Assembly (NCBI GenBank): GCA_023213395.1
Contig: CM041465.1
Coordinates: 19,964,001 to 20,028,000 of the forward strand
Length of the DNA: 64,000 bases
From: Cycas panzhihuaensis
Lineage: Eukaryota > Cycadophyta
Reading direction: 5' to 3'
Of the stretch, positions 1 through 9,421 are shown one piece after another. Positions within the stretch are counted from its first letter, which is position 1; every line of letters starts with the position of its first letter. The notes under the pieces were generated by a model. That model saw only the letters and a program-made list of their open reading frames with translations. It did not search any database and was not told the origin of the DNA. The position numbers and the translations under genes are program-made.

Positions 1-1555
1 TTGCCTCCCTTTCCAGGTACTCTTCACTTTGTATTTGTTTTTGGTGATATTTACACTTCAGCTTATTTGTTCTCATTTGTTGCTTGAGAGTTGGTTTTCC
101 TCCTCTTAGGACTCATTGTACCACTCTCCCTCCGCTTCTTGCTCGCTTGTCGCCCAAGGCAGCGGCGTTGAGGGGTTGCATAGGCTTTGGAGAGGAGCTG
201 GGTGGATTCTGCACCACCTTCCACGCTCCCCAAGTGGCTCAAAGCCCTCCAAAGCCTCCCTCTCGCCCCGTGCTACCCTTGGCTTGCAAACAAGGGTTCA
301 AGGCTCCCTTGGTTGCCCAAACCCGGTCACAAGTTGCGCTGATTTGGGACCCTTTATTCAGTTTGGGTGCCATCCATAGGCCCCAACCGCGGTTCTTGCT
401 CCACCGTTGCTCCCGGTTGCGGTTTGCTCCTCAGAGCATCCGGTTCCCGTGGGTGTCTTTGGGTCTTTCTTGCCCCTTCTTGCACTGCTTTTCTAGCCTT
501 GAGTCTTGACTTTCTCCTCACGCCCGTGGCTCTTGGGAGAGGTTTGGGCACCATTTGCGGGAGGTAGGCCACCCGAGGCTTACCTTGTTGTTTCCTTTCA
601 TTTGGATCGTTCTTCTTTGGTATTTTCCTTATTGGACTAACACCGATGCATGTACATTTAGACTCTCGTTTATGTTGCTAGACATATATTGCTAGATCTT
701 TGTGTTGCATATAGGTGTTCTCCCCTCAAGAGGGAGACCTTTGTTCCTTACATGTACTCGGGATGCGGAGAACGTTGCTGCTGCCCCTTCCACCCAGAAG
801 CGTCCTTGCATGTGTCATATTTTATGCTATCTCATTTGCTAGTTAGCATTTCTTTCCTTCCTTCGGTATCGCATTTACTTTTCCTGGGGAAGGTAAGGAA
901 GCCCCTTTCGCTTGCCGCTACATTTCACGTCCGGTACGCTGCGCGGAGTGGTTGGGTGCTCCTTCTGAAGGCTACGCCATCTCTCACGCCTTCGGCCCAG
1001 GTGCACACTCCGTTCCTCTTCGCTACCCCTGGTCTTTTTTCCTTCTTTTATTCTTTTCCTAGTAATTAGAACATCGAAAGATTAAAAGGGAAAATTGCTT
1101 TTTTTGTATTGGTTTGCGATTTGTTTGCCTTGTTGCATGTACTTTTGTTATTCGTAGGAGAGGTTGTAGGAGTCTTCTTCTCTCTTACCCTTCCTCCCTC
1201 TTCCTTAACCGCGCGAGCGCCTTGCTTCCCGCATCGCTCGTATAACGGTTAGATTGCATAGGATTGTTCTTGGCCTATCCTTATTAGGTTCTTTCTCTCT
1301 CCCTTCTGGCCACCCAAGGGTGGGAGGGGCCTACTCCCAGGTCAACCCGGGTTTGTCCTACGTATCTTCACCCTTCGCTCAAGGCGGTGAAGGGTCACCC
1401 AGTAGTAGCCATACTCCATTGCAGATCCCGAACTCGCTCCGAGCACGGGCGCTGCGTGGTAGTTGCTTGCCTTGTAGGTTCCACTTCCTACCGTTTCGTC
1501 ACCATCTCTCCCTCGCGCCTATCAGTCAGGCGGTTATCCCGTAGCAGCGCGTCCA
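1..1555 (+). repeat. Element A, left LTR (3' part only)
   Basis: Matches the last ~1.5 kb of the LTR at 6769-9421 in order: the box GGGTTGCATAGG near 175, the block GGGGAAGGTAAGGAAGCCCC at 884-903, and the terminal CCA at 1553-1555. Short open frames inside it are not genes. It keeps far more CpG and is far more diverged from the right LTR than LTRs of one insertion normally are, so it may come from another subfamily. No primer-binding site follows it; internal sequence starts at once with CATGTCATT, homologous to a point deep inside element B. Confidence 0.75.
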
Positions 1556-1837
1556 CATGTCATTACTTGTGTTGACTCATCCGTCATCAGTTCTTCCCCT
1601 TCATCACCCCCCATAGGTGATGGCTTCAAAGAACTGCCTTTCGCTCCTTCTGAGGAGCCCCCTTTTAACTCTCTCTTAGAGTCTCATGAGGAAGACGGGT
1701 AACCTGACGACCATCACAGTCCTGTTGCCTCTACTTCCTCTAGCACTTCATCTATTTAGAGTGAGGTCATCCATGGGGTGAATTACTTCAAAGATAATGA
1801 AGCTTTACTCGAGCACTTAGTGGGCTTTGTGCCCCAC
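1556..1837 (+). pseudogene. Element A, remnant of the PR-RT linker
   Basis: About 280 bp aligned with B 34411-34690, including the shared stretch around CTTCATCACCCCCCA and the block before TTAGTGGGCT. In element B this is the weakly conserved linker between protease and reverse transcriptase. It has in-frame stops, for instance after the acidic stretch near 1700 and near 1758. It shows that the internal region here is a collapsed pol, not a new gene. Confidence 0.65.
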
Positions 1838-2212
1838 CTAGTAGAGATTTCTTCCTTGTGAGTCTCTCTTCGAGGTCTCATTGATGAGGATTTGATCTGT
1901 CAGGCTCACCTTCTGGACCTCGAAGCTTTGGATAAGAGACATTTAGTCACTTATCAAGCTAACCTAGCATCCAAAGCTCACTCACAAAGGACCTACAATA
2001 AACATCTTCGTTCTCGTCCTTTATTTCCCAGGGACCATGTCCTCAAATTAGAATATCTCCATGACCGTTTGACCAAATTTAAACCCAGATGGGTTAGCCC
2101 TTTCATTATTATTGAGACCCTCAATAATGGTGCTTATAGGATTGCCACCCTGGAAGGTCTTGAGTTTGAGAAAGTTGTTAATGGGAAATTCCTTAAGAAG
2201 TTTTACTCGTGA
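1838..2212 (+). pseudogene. Element A, integrase C-terminal end
   Basis: Encodes the last ~115 residues of a gypsy integrase, from the end of the catalytic core through the GPY/F-like module (FKPRWVSPFIIIE, then GAYRIATLEGLEF) to a stop at 2210-2212. The clear open part starts at 1892. It aligns almost residue for residue with element B 37251-37621. In the family this region binds DNA non-specifically next to the DDE core. All three catalytic acidic residues lie in the deleted segment, so the fragment is inactive. Confidence 0.8.
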
Positions 2213-2852
2213 CCTCGCTGTCACTTCACCCACACTCCGAAATGAGCCTAAACTACCATCTTAAGTTGTTCCCATTTCTCCCAGCCATGGGTAGAATGTC
2301 AACTTAGGATGGCTTCCTTTTTTTTCTTTTTGGTTCCTCCCGTAGAACCCATGTTCCCATACCCCTTTGGGACTCTTGTCTTCCTATTTGGGCATTCCCT
2401 AGTTAGGATGACGTTCTGGAGTATCGTCACTCACCCTCTCTCACCTGGTATCTCCTTCGCATCTCCTACTATGCTCCTCCATGGACGTGCGTGTTGCTCT
2501 ATCTCTAACCCCACATGTGCCTATCATCTCTATTCATGGTGGTCATGTGTGCTCCTCTTAGATATATAGCCATGCATAGAAGGAAATACATGCATCGTAT
2601 AACAAAGCATCCATAACATATATAATAAAATATACATATCATCTGCCACACATGATATACATATCATCTCATATCAAAATGGGGTACTAATTACCCCGTC
2701 TATATATATACATCAAAATTAGATGTCATGTCATACATATGGGAAGCCGGTGTCTTTGCAGTGGGGGTAAAATTATATGACTCTATATATATGACCCCCT
2801 AGAGGCCCGTGCTTTCCTTATCGAAATCAAATACATATGTCCTACACTACTG
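2213..2852. other. Element A, non-coding spacer between the convergent genes
   Basis: No coding region seen. It matches B 37622-38359 in character: an opening part resembling integrase 3' untranslated sequence, then AT-rich repeats of CATACATATCATC type (about 2590-2760). The sense integrase and the antisense gene converge on it. Confidence 0.6.
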
Positions 2853-3430
2853 CTATCCTACTCCTGGGGCACCATCTCCTGGTCGGTGTGATTCCTCTCT
2901 CGGGGACCACATCCCTCCAAGGCTCCTCCTGGGCCTCCGTGAGCTCCCTGCCTCACTCCCCTCATCACGTGGCCACCTCGATGTCATCATCGCTATGTGG
3001 GTATGCGTCCTGCTCTGACTTGACCTTGATGCCACCTAGTCCACTAGCTGATCGTATCGGCCCTGGATATGATCTCTCTCACCCTCCACTCCTCGGAGAT
3101 GCTCCTCTAGCACTACTACCTGGACCCTGCTCTCTATGTCTCTACCTGCTCCTCCCTGAGTCTCTAGAGCCTGTACGTGACTCTACAATGTGTCCCGCTC
3201 GCTCTGGGCCTCATCTAGCTCCTGCTACATCTGTCCCTTGAATGCTATGTGCTCTTAGGACTCTATAGCCTAGATATCTCTTGCCCTTGCCAGCGGGGTG
3301 AATGCTGCCATGTGGGCACCTACCGATCTAAGTGTATCCTCTACTTGGATGGGCAGCTACCCCTTTGCGTATACTTGAGGGAACATCTCCCTCACTATGG
3401 CCTCCACTAACTGCTGGATCTCCACAGTAC
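2853..3430 (-). pseudogene. Element A antisense gene, exon 3 (coiled-coil C-terminus)
   Basis: Last exon of the opposite-strand gene. After the splice acceptor (AG at 3431-3432) the frame reads TVEIQQLVEAIVREMFP, then a Glu/Arg-rich heptad stretch typical of a coiled coil, then a basic, Pro/Gly-rich tail ending at a TAG at 2853-2855. About 190 codons with a few in-frame stops at Gln or Trp positions. Element B has the same exon at 38360-38958 with clear protein similarity. Function unknown. Antisense open frames downstream of pol are known in the Tat lineage. I infer a self-associating structural or regulatory protein from the coiled coil only. Confidence 0.6.
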
Positions 3431-3538
3431 CTGTAATTCCAACATACTATATATCAGTATATATCTAACTACATACCAAAATAAAACCAAATCAAACTAT
3501 CTATCTGGTTATCAAATGATGAGGAGGTAAGGTCTCAC
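3431..3538 (-). other. Intron in the element A antisense gene (108 bp)
   Basis: On the minus strand the donor is GTAG/GTGAGACC and the acceptor GGAATTACAG/GTACTG. Splicing is phase 1 and keeps the reading frame across the junction. Element B has the same phase, donor (GTGAGAC) and acceptor (GAATTGTAG) at 38959-39127, although the intron bodies differ in length (108 against 169 bp). Conserved frame and sites in two diverged copies support a real intron. Confidence 0.65.
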
Positions 3539-4742
3539 CTACTGTAGCCGCTAGCTCTTTCACTTATGCGATAGCCTCTGATCCTAACTCTCTGCCAGCT
3601 ACTGGTACCTCCTCCTTAGGTACCACCTATACCTGGGCCTCTCTCCTTACTGGGATAGGCTCAGCTATCACCTCTTTAGATCTCCTCATGATCCGTAGCC
3701 TGCGGGCCCTCGTCATTGGCCTCCTGCTCTCCTTTGCAGACCCTGATGGGCCTGGCTCTTCACCAGTAGGCCCCGATGGCCTGGTTGCTCCTCCTGCTGT
3801 CCCTGATGGGCCTGCCTCTCCCACAGGTCGTGACGGGTTGGCCCCATCTCCTCCATCTCCATCATCATCGTCATCACTTGGGAGTGCCCCTACTCTACCT
3901 GCCTCATCATCACTGTCCCACCTCACTGCCCTATACGGATCTGCCACATAATCCATCATAGTGAGGAGGTCTAGCGATGTTGCCTCCACTGAACATTAGA
4001 CATGGACCTGGTCCTCTGTCTCCCTCAGCCTGGTCTGCCACCTGTGGACCATCGGGGCCTACTCTGCAAGGGGGTGTGGTCCCCCCGTTGGTGCCACCAC
4101 TACAAAATGATCAAAGAACCAACACTGTAGCAATGTGTTATATGATAGTCCTCCCTTGCCTGTCATCCTGATAGCGTCCAACTGCACGACGAGGTTCACT
4201 GCTATCAGGGTGGCCCAATCCATCCTCTCGCTGGCCTCACAACGGTGCACTGCATCCATCCATCCCCCACGGATGTCCCTATAGTTCTGTTTCTGAGAAA
4301 TCCATAATAGAATGCACAATGTAATGAGCTTCCTTACATGAGGAACCCTAGACATAACCATATTCTGGAGAGGAACCCCTTTCCTCTCCCATCTATCTGC
4401 CCTTATGAAAAACACTACTGCCTCCTTGTGTGCTACCTCATTGCTAGGCAGCGCTCCCAGTGCAATCGGCCTCCCAATCGCTAGTACTCCCAGTATCTGC
4501 CTGATATCCCTCAGCGTCGCTATCACATTTCCCACCTAGGGTAGGTAGAAAACGTGCCTCCTTTAGTCCCAGTGTGATACTATGTCAACTAATAGTCTCT
4601 GGTCTGACATATACTGAGGTGTCTTCAGGGCCTTCAATAGGCCACACCTCCATAGGACCCCCTTGTCCTCCCTGGACATCATCTCGATGAAGCTGAGCAT
4701 CGCCATCCCTATGTTCTCATGGTTATCTACCGCAATAATAGC
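3539..4742 (-). pseudogene. Element A antisense gene, exon 2 (plant-mobile-domain-like core plus acidic linker)
   Basis: About 400 codons interrupted by a handful of stops (two near 4545-4560, others near 4055 and 4000). It starts at an AG/GC acceptor-like site at 4743-4744. The core reads HVFYLP, TLRDIRQILGV, GRPIALGALPSN, then a long helical region to about 4059. This layout resembles the plant mobile domain (aminotransferase-like PMD) found in MAIN/MAIL proteins and some retrotransposons; the resemblance is by eye only. Next comes an acidic/Gly/Pro/Ser linker (3989-3627) with runs of Asp, a basic patch, and the splice donor at 3537-3538. Element B keeps the core (39128-39987) but lost about 110 residues of the linker. 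Confidence 0.6.
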
Positions 4743-5224
4743 CTGCAAACATCACAAAAACTAGTCAAACCGAGCTCACATCAGCTCTCTGCCATTTCTA
4801 ACTATCTATCGACTCTGTTTAATCAAGAGGCGGGGCTTGTTGGCCCCCCATCTTCTTTTTTTTGTAGGTTTGCCTTTGCACCACGCTAAATTCTGCAGTA
4901 TTGCAGAGTTTAGCTTGGGTCCTGTGGTGATTAGGGCCCTGCGGCAAAGATCACGGTGCCATGAACTTTGCCATGGTGTGAATGGCACCCCCCAAAAAAG
5001 GAGGGGTTTTGCCCAAAAAAATAAAAAAATTCTTATAGGTGGACCCCTGTAGGGCCCACCGAGACTAGGGCTGCCTAATGCCCAGGTCCCCCCTCTTTCT
5101 AGGTCCAATTCAGACTCGGAGAGGTCATTATTTGCCCATATGGGGCCCAAAAACTACATAAAAATCACAAAAAGTATTGAAATTAAAACTTGAAAATAGG
5201 ATGGGTTTCATAGGATCCACTAAC
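4743..5224 (-). other. Probable first intron or promoter-like spacer of the element A antisense gene
   Basis: Between exon 1 and exon 2 lies 482 bp without conserved protein. The exon 2 side has a good acceptor (TGATGTTTGCAG) conserved in element B. The exon 1 side has GTTAGT here and GTGAGT in B. The simple splice does not restore frame, so exact exon 1 borders are unresolved. Around 4870-4990 it holds a GC-rich copy of the GGTACC/GAAGTTTACC repeat otherwise seen in these elements' LTR promoters. Confidence 0.4.
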
Positions 5225-5400
5225 TGGATTTGGCCTAGCTGTCGCCATCTCGCTCTAATAGTCTCGATGGCTATCTCTGTGCTCCAATCCAACAGTTTGA
5301 TCTCCCTCAGCATGCCTCTGTAGTTGGGTGGCACTCTGCTGCGTAAGGAAATGGCTCTGGATTCCATCGAGAGCCGGTGAAAATGAATCTGTTTTTCATT
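5225..5400 (-). pseudogene. Element A antisense gene, exon 1
   Basis: Minus-strand reading gives a short conserved block: FHRL near the start, then VPPNYRGMLREI, LLDWS, AIETIRARWRQLGQIQ. Element B has the counterpart at 40441-40661 (VPPDFKGTWREI, PLDWDEEATIETRRMR). Conservation of Trp, Arg and acidic positions between diverged copies argues for past coding. The true start codon is not certain. Further upstream no conserved protein is seen. Confidence 0.5.
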
Positions 5401-5926
5401 GAATTTCCTTTTTGCACTGTCTCTATTTTTGCTCTCGTGATAGCCATTTGGACTATCCTGTTTCCTTGATCACCTTTGTCTTCTAGCTCTGTCTCCCATT
5501 GCACTCCTTTAGCGTCCTTTTTGCTCTTTCCTGTGAGTGCATTTATGGCACCTCGTCATTGCACTTTTTTCTTAGGGCCCTTCTATCTCGTTTTACGTGC
5601 CACCCCTTGTGCATGCTTGAGTTTATACTCGTTTGGCTCGTTTCGCCATCCTGGACTCGTTTCTGTAGCTCCTTTCTGCCCCTCAGGTCTCCAGAGGGAA
5701 TGCTCCCCCATCCGGGGGCATGTTTTGCTTTCCAAAGCAACCTTTGGTACCCCAGGGTGCCTTTTTCTGCCCGCTCTTAGGTAGTGGTCGGACTGCTTGC
5801 TCTCGTCCTTGGGTAGCCTCATTGCTGGGTCCTCCTACCCTTCACGGCCATTTATTACTTACCTTTTAAGCCTTTTTTCTCTCTCACTCCATTATTATTC
5901 ATTATTACCAGGACTTTGTATCACCC

Positions 5927-6316
5927 ATGTCTCTTTACATTTTTACCGATGATGAAAGACGCGGTAACTTGGGACCTTCTACTGCTGCTTGGATCCCTCG
6001 AAGCCCCTCCAGACATGATTTCCTACACTCTAGGATCTTCCTTTTAGAGGCTACCAATAATGAAGCTGAGTACATAACTGTTATTGAAGCTCTCACTGAT
6101 GCTCTCCATTTCCATCGTGGACCTATCATTTTGCTTTGCAACTCTCAGGTTGTGGTGTCTCATCTCACCTAAGTTTACCAGGTGTGATGCCCTCACTTAA
6201 GAACCCTTGCTTTGACCACTAGATCTCTCTTGGCTTGCTTCCTATCTGTTGACATTTGGCACATTCCTCAGGCCCTCAATACTGAGGCAGATAGTTCTTG
6301 TTTGCCTCATTCTTGA
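5927..6316 (+). pseudogene. Element A second RNase H, 3'-terminal
   Basis: A separate RNase H-fold gene (RVT_3-like) between the antisense gene and the polypurine tract. It starts at an ATG in the context TCACCCATG, identical in element B. Motifs: IFTDDERRGN (first catalytic Asp), NNEAEY (catalytic Glu, residue 48), CNSQVVV (third catalytic position, Asp changed to Asn), NTEAD (fourth Asp). In-frame stops follow SHLT, and a one-base insertion after NTEAD ends the frame. Tat elements are known to carry an extra RNase H besides the one fused to RT; here it lies downstream of integrase. The Asp-to-Asn change and the stops make this copy inactive. Confidence 0.72.
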
Positions 6317-6758
6317 GCATCGCCTTCCTCTTCTTGCTGACCGTCCTTGAGGCTTGTCTAGTTGCTCTGTCACCCAAGCCCCAGGTCATCATGCGCTTTG
6401 CCTTGTGATCCATTTGCACCTATGAAACCTAGCTACTAATGAGGTTAAACTATGGTGACTATTAGTTCTGTTCACTCATCTCTCCTACTTGGTTATGCAT
6501 ATTTCTTTGCACCTTTTGTGGTGGGGGCAGCCCCCTCACCTTTCATGTTTTCTAGTTGACTTCCAGGTGGCACATAGGTAGCCCCTATGTTGTCTCCACC
6601 CCTGTCTTCATAATCCATGCATTCTGCCATGACACTCACTGGCACCCTTGACTACTGTTATGATCTTGATTTACATATCTACATACAAGTGCTATTGACA
6701 GTTGTGTTACCAGCATTCGCCATCGCACCATACTACCGAGCGGCGAGGCTCTGCTGCC
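6317..6758. other. Element A, 3' untranslated spacer
   Basis: No coding sequence seen. It aligns with B 41594-42011, including a block near 6420-6450 (CTATGAAACCTAGC, AATGAGGTTAAACTATGG). It leads directly into the polypurine tract. Confidence 0.55.
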
Positions 6759-6768
6759 AAGGGGGTAG
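6759..6768 (+). other. Polypurine tract of element A
   Basis: AAGGGGGTAG immediately before the LTR start TGTTTCCC. This is the usual position of the plus-strand primer. Element B has AAGGGGGCAG at 42012-42021 in the same context (CTGCCAAGGGGG). Confidence 0.8.
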
Positions 6769-9421
6769 TGTTTCCCAACTTCTGGGAATAGATACGGAGT
6801 GCTTGACTTAGGTAAGTGCAGGTATGTTTCTTACCTTGTTGTTGTTTTCTTTTGTGATGAGTATCCGCTTGCATGCTATAATTTCGTAAATGGTCTTGTT
6901 GTCATCTACACCTATCTAGCCTATGATAACTATAGCGGAGGCATATTCCCAGTGAGTGTGATACCCCAGTGGCTGCATCACTTCCTGCATTCTACCCTAC
7001 TCACCTTAAGACCCACTTGGTCCATGTCATGCTCTCCCGTGTGATGACCCATCGTCGTTTGGTTGACTTGTCGCACCTTTGAGTCCCATCGTTGCTTCCT
7101 ATGGCTCATTTATCTGCTTGTCTACCCTTGGGCAGGTGAGCCTGCTCCCTGCCAGCCTCCTAAGTCACTGGTCCATAGCCCAGGCTAGCTGTTTATGCTA
7201 GTTTTGGCCTCTGGTCCTGCACCATGACAGATTTCATGGTACCGCAAAGTTTACCATGGTATCACGAAGTTTACTGCAGTGCGACTGTCGTGACTTGTTT
7301 TAAAAAAAACTGTCATTGTAATTCTCGCATTTATTACAGAATTGCCACATGTATCATGACTTAACTCACTGCTAGCCATTCCTTAATTGCTTGATTAGGG
7401 TTGGGGCTGGGTATTTAAGTCTTACCCAACTCATTTTTAGGATCTTTTTGGCTCATTTTAGAAGGATCACAAGGAAAATGCCCTGCTGTCTGCTGTCTCC
7501 TACTGCTCCACTATTGTTCTAGGGCCTACAACCATTCTCTAGCACTTAGCTCTCCTTTAGCTCTGCTGTGACATCTTCACAGCCCCTTGCACGCCTTGGA
7601 GAGGGCCTCCTTGAAGAGTTTCCAAGACCTCTTTTGCCTAGGCAGCCATTAAGCAGTCTCAAGTGCAGGACTTTCCTTCAGCCATCTTAGTAGGGACTCC
7701 ATACCTGCTACTCTATAGCTTTTTCTTTAGATTTCTCAGACTCTTCTCAACAGGTTTTGATAGAGGTAAATGCCTCCCATCTTCCCAAAGGTATTTATTG
7801 GTCTAAGGTCTTTCCTTGCCCAGTTTATACTCAGTTTTGCATGGTTTATTCTAGCTTGTCTTGTCTTGCTTTTGGAGGATACTTCTTACCTTTGTCTTAG
7901 ATTGTTTCCCCTACTATTTAGGCTTCTCTTCTTGCATCTCATGCCTAGGACAATGGCCAAAGAGGGTTGCATAAGGTTTAGGATAGAGCTAGGTGGATTC
8001 TGCACCACCCTCATGCTCCCTAAGAGGCTCCCACCCTCCAAACCTTCCTCTTTGTCCCCGTGCTACTCCTAGAGTGAGGCTAAGGGTTAGAAGCCTATTT
8101 CAAGCTACTAAAATCAGTGTTTGCACCTATTGCAATGCTGGTTCATAGGCCTATATCTTCCATCTAGGCAACGCATAAGCCCCAACTACTTGTCTCTAGC
8201 TCAACCTTGTTCTTAGCAACCTGGTTTGCTCCTTATAGCACTCCGGTTTGTTGTGGATCTCTTTGAGCTTCCTTGTACTTTTGTTGTCTCCATTTGTAGC
8301 CCTTTGTATAGCCCTATCCTCACTGCCTTATGGCTTTTTTAGGGAAGGTAGGGTTACTCTTTGCGGGAGGTGGGCCACTCTGAGGCTTACCAACTTATCC
8401 ACCATTCATTCGGATAGTTTTCATCATAATTTATTGTTGCAATCTTGTAGTTCATGAATGCTAATATATATGTATAGAGGCTTGTTTTTGGTACATACAT
8501 ACATGTGTTGTTAGGATTCTACTTTGAATTACTAGCACCCTTTCTCTGGAAAGGGATGTTCTCACTTACTTGCAGGTACATGGAGGATGTAAGGGACTCA
8601 TCCCTTTTCCTCTCTCTCGGGTAAGTGTATGTATTCATATTTATTATAGCACTTCAATTGCTATTATCGCTGTCTTTTTTTCCTTTCATGGCACTCTTGT
8701 GTCGCTTTCGGGGAAGGTAAGGAAGCCCCACACTTCACCCTACCGTGACCCCTCTCTTTCACTGTGCTTTCACTCCATTTTTATTCTCTTCCTTTTAGAA
8801 GTTCTTGCATGGTAGTAATTAGATCACTTGAAAGGAAAAAGGAAATTAATTCTTCTTTTGGTTTACATTTAGTTTAGCATCTTTGTATACCGCATCTATT
8901 ATAGGAAAAGGTTTTAAGAAGATTTTTCTCCTAACCTTTCCCATTTAGTTTGTAAGCTTTGCCCTTGCCATCTTAGCTTGCATTGGTTTTGCTATGTTTG
9001 CTTGTGTGCCTTTGGTACCCTCACCCTTCTTGATTACTCTTCACATTTCCCCTTGGTTTCCTCCACTTGTCTGAGCAACCAAGGGAGCCTCAACCGTAGT
9101 TTATTCACCTACTTGTTTTCCTCTGCTACGGGGAACCCTTGAGGGTTTCTCTCCCTTCCCTTCCAACCATCCAAGGGTGGGAGGACCCTTCTTTAAGATC
9201 TATCTCAGCTACTCTTCTACCTCCTCTTGTCCTAGTGGAAGTGGGGAACTGCCATTTGGTAGCTAAGTACCATCCGTAGATCCTAAACTCGTGCTCCAGC
9301 GTATGGGGCACCCTGCGTGGTATTTGCCTTACTCGTAGGTTCTTATCTGCACCCAATAATGCCATTGATCACCCTCATTATTCCTACTTAGTCAGGTAGC
9401 TATCCCATAGATGCGCATCCA
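6769..9421 (+). repeat. Element A right LTR (2653 bp, complete)
   Basis: Starts TGTTTCCCAACTTCTGGG and ends ATGCGCATCCA, a TG...CA pair. It aligns along its length with solo LTR S (46627-49383), and more loosely with B, G and the left A LTR. U3 carries two imperfect copies of the GGTACC/GAAGTTTAC repeat (about 7230-7297), followed ~115 bp later by a TATA-like GTATTTAAGT. A conserved block GGGGAAGGTAAGGAAGCCCC lies at 8709-8728. Open frames inside it (for example 7770-8072) have no counterpart in the other LTR copies and are not called as genes. Confidence 0.85.
7230..7420 (+). promoter_or_regulatory. Putative LTR promoter of element A
   Basis: Two near-palindromic repeats (ATGGTACCGCAAAGTTTACC, then ATCACGAAGTTTACTGCAG) about 115 bp ahead of TATTTAAG (7412-7419), which stands where a plant TATA box would. 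The same arrangement recurs at 47088-47255 in the solo LTR, and in variant form in element B. Promoter activity is inferred from position and conservation. Confidence 0.5.

Larger units (their letters stand above)
1..9421 (+). mobile_element. Element A: deleted Tat-like Ty3-gypsy retrotransposon
   Basis: Plus-strand LTR retrotransposon that begins left of the window. Order: LTR end (1-1555), a remnant of the PR-RT linker, the last part of integrase, an opposite-strand gene, a second RNase H, the polypurine tract and a complete LTR (6769-9421). Alignment by eye with element B shows two internal deletions. The first removes primer site, gag and protease: sequence after 1555 resumes at the equivalent of B 34409. 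The second removes RT, RNase H and most of integrase: the join near 1838 links the equivalents of B 34690 and 37250. It cannot transpose by itself. The Tat-like assignment rests on integrase style, the extra RNase H and the antisense gene, all known for that gypsy lineage. The left TSD is outside the window. Confidence 0.82.

Noticed and set aside
84-509. 141-codon open frame at the left edge
   Set aside because: GC-rich LTR sequence lacking stops; no counterpart in the homologous LTR 7900-8300.
689-1069. 126-codon open frame in the left LTR
   Set aside because: The same LTR region in A-right, B and S has no matching frame; an LTR-internal chance frame.
4806-5150. 114-codon minus-strand frame in the antisense gene spacer
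   Set aside because: Not conserved as protein in element B and it overlaps the GC-rich repeat; better explained as intron or promoter sequence.
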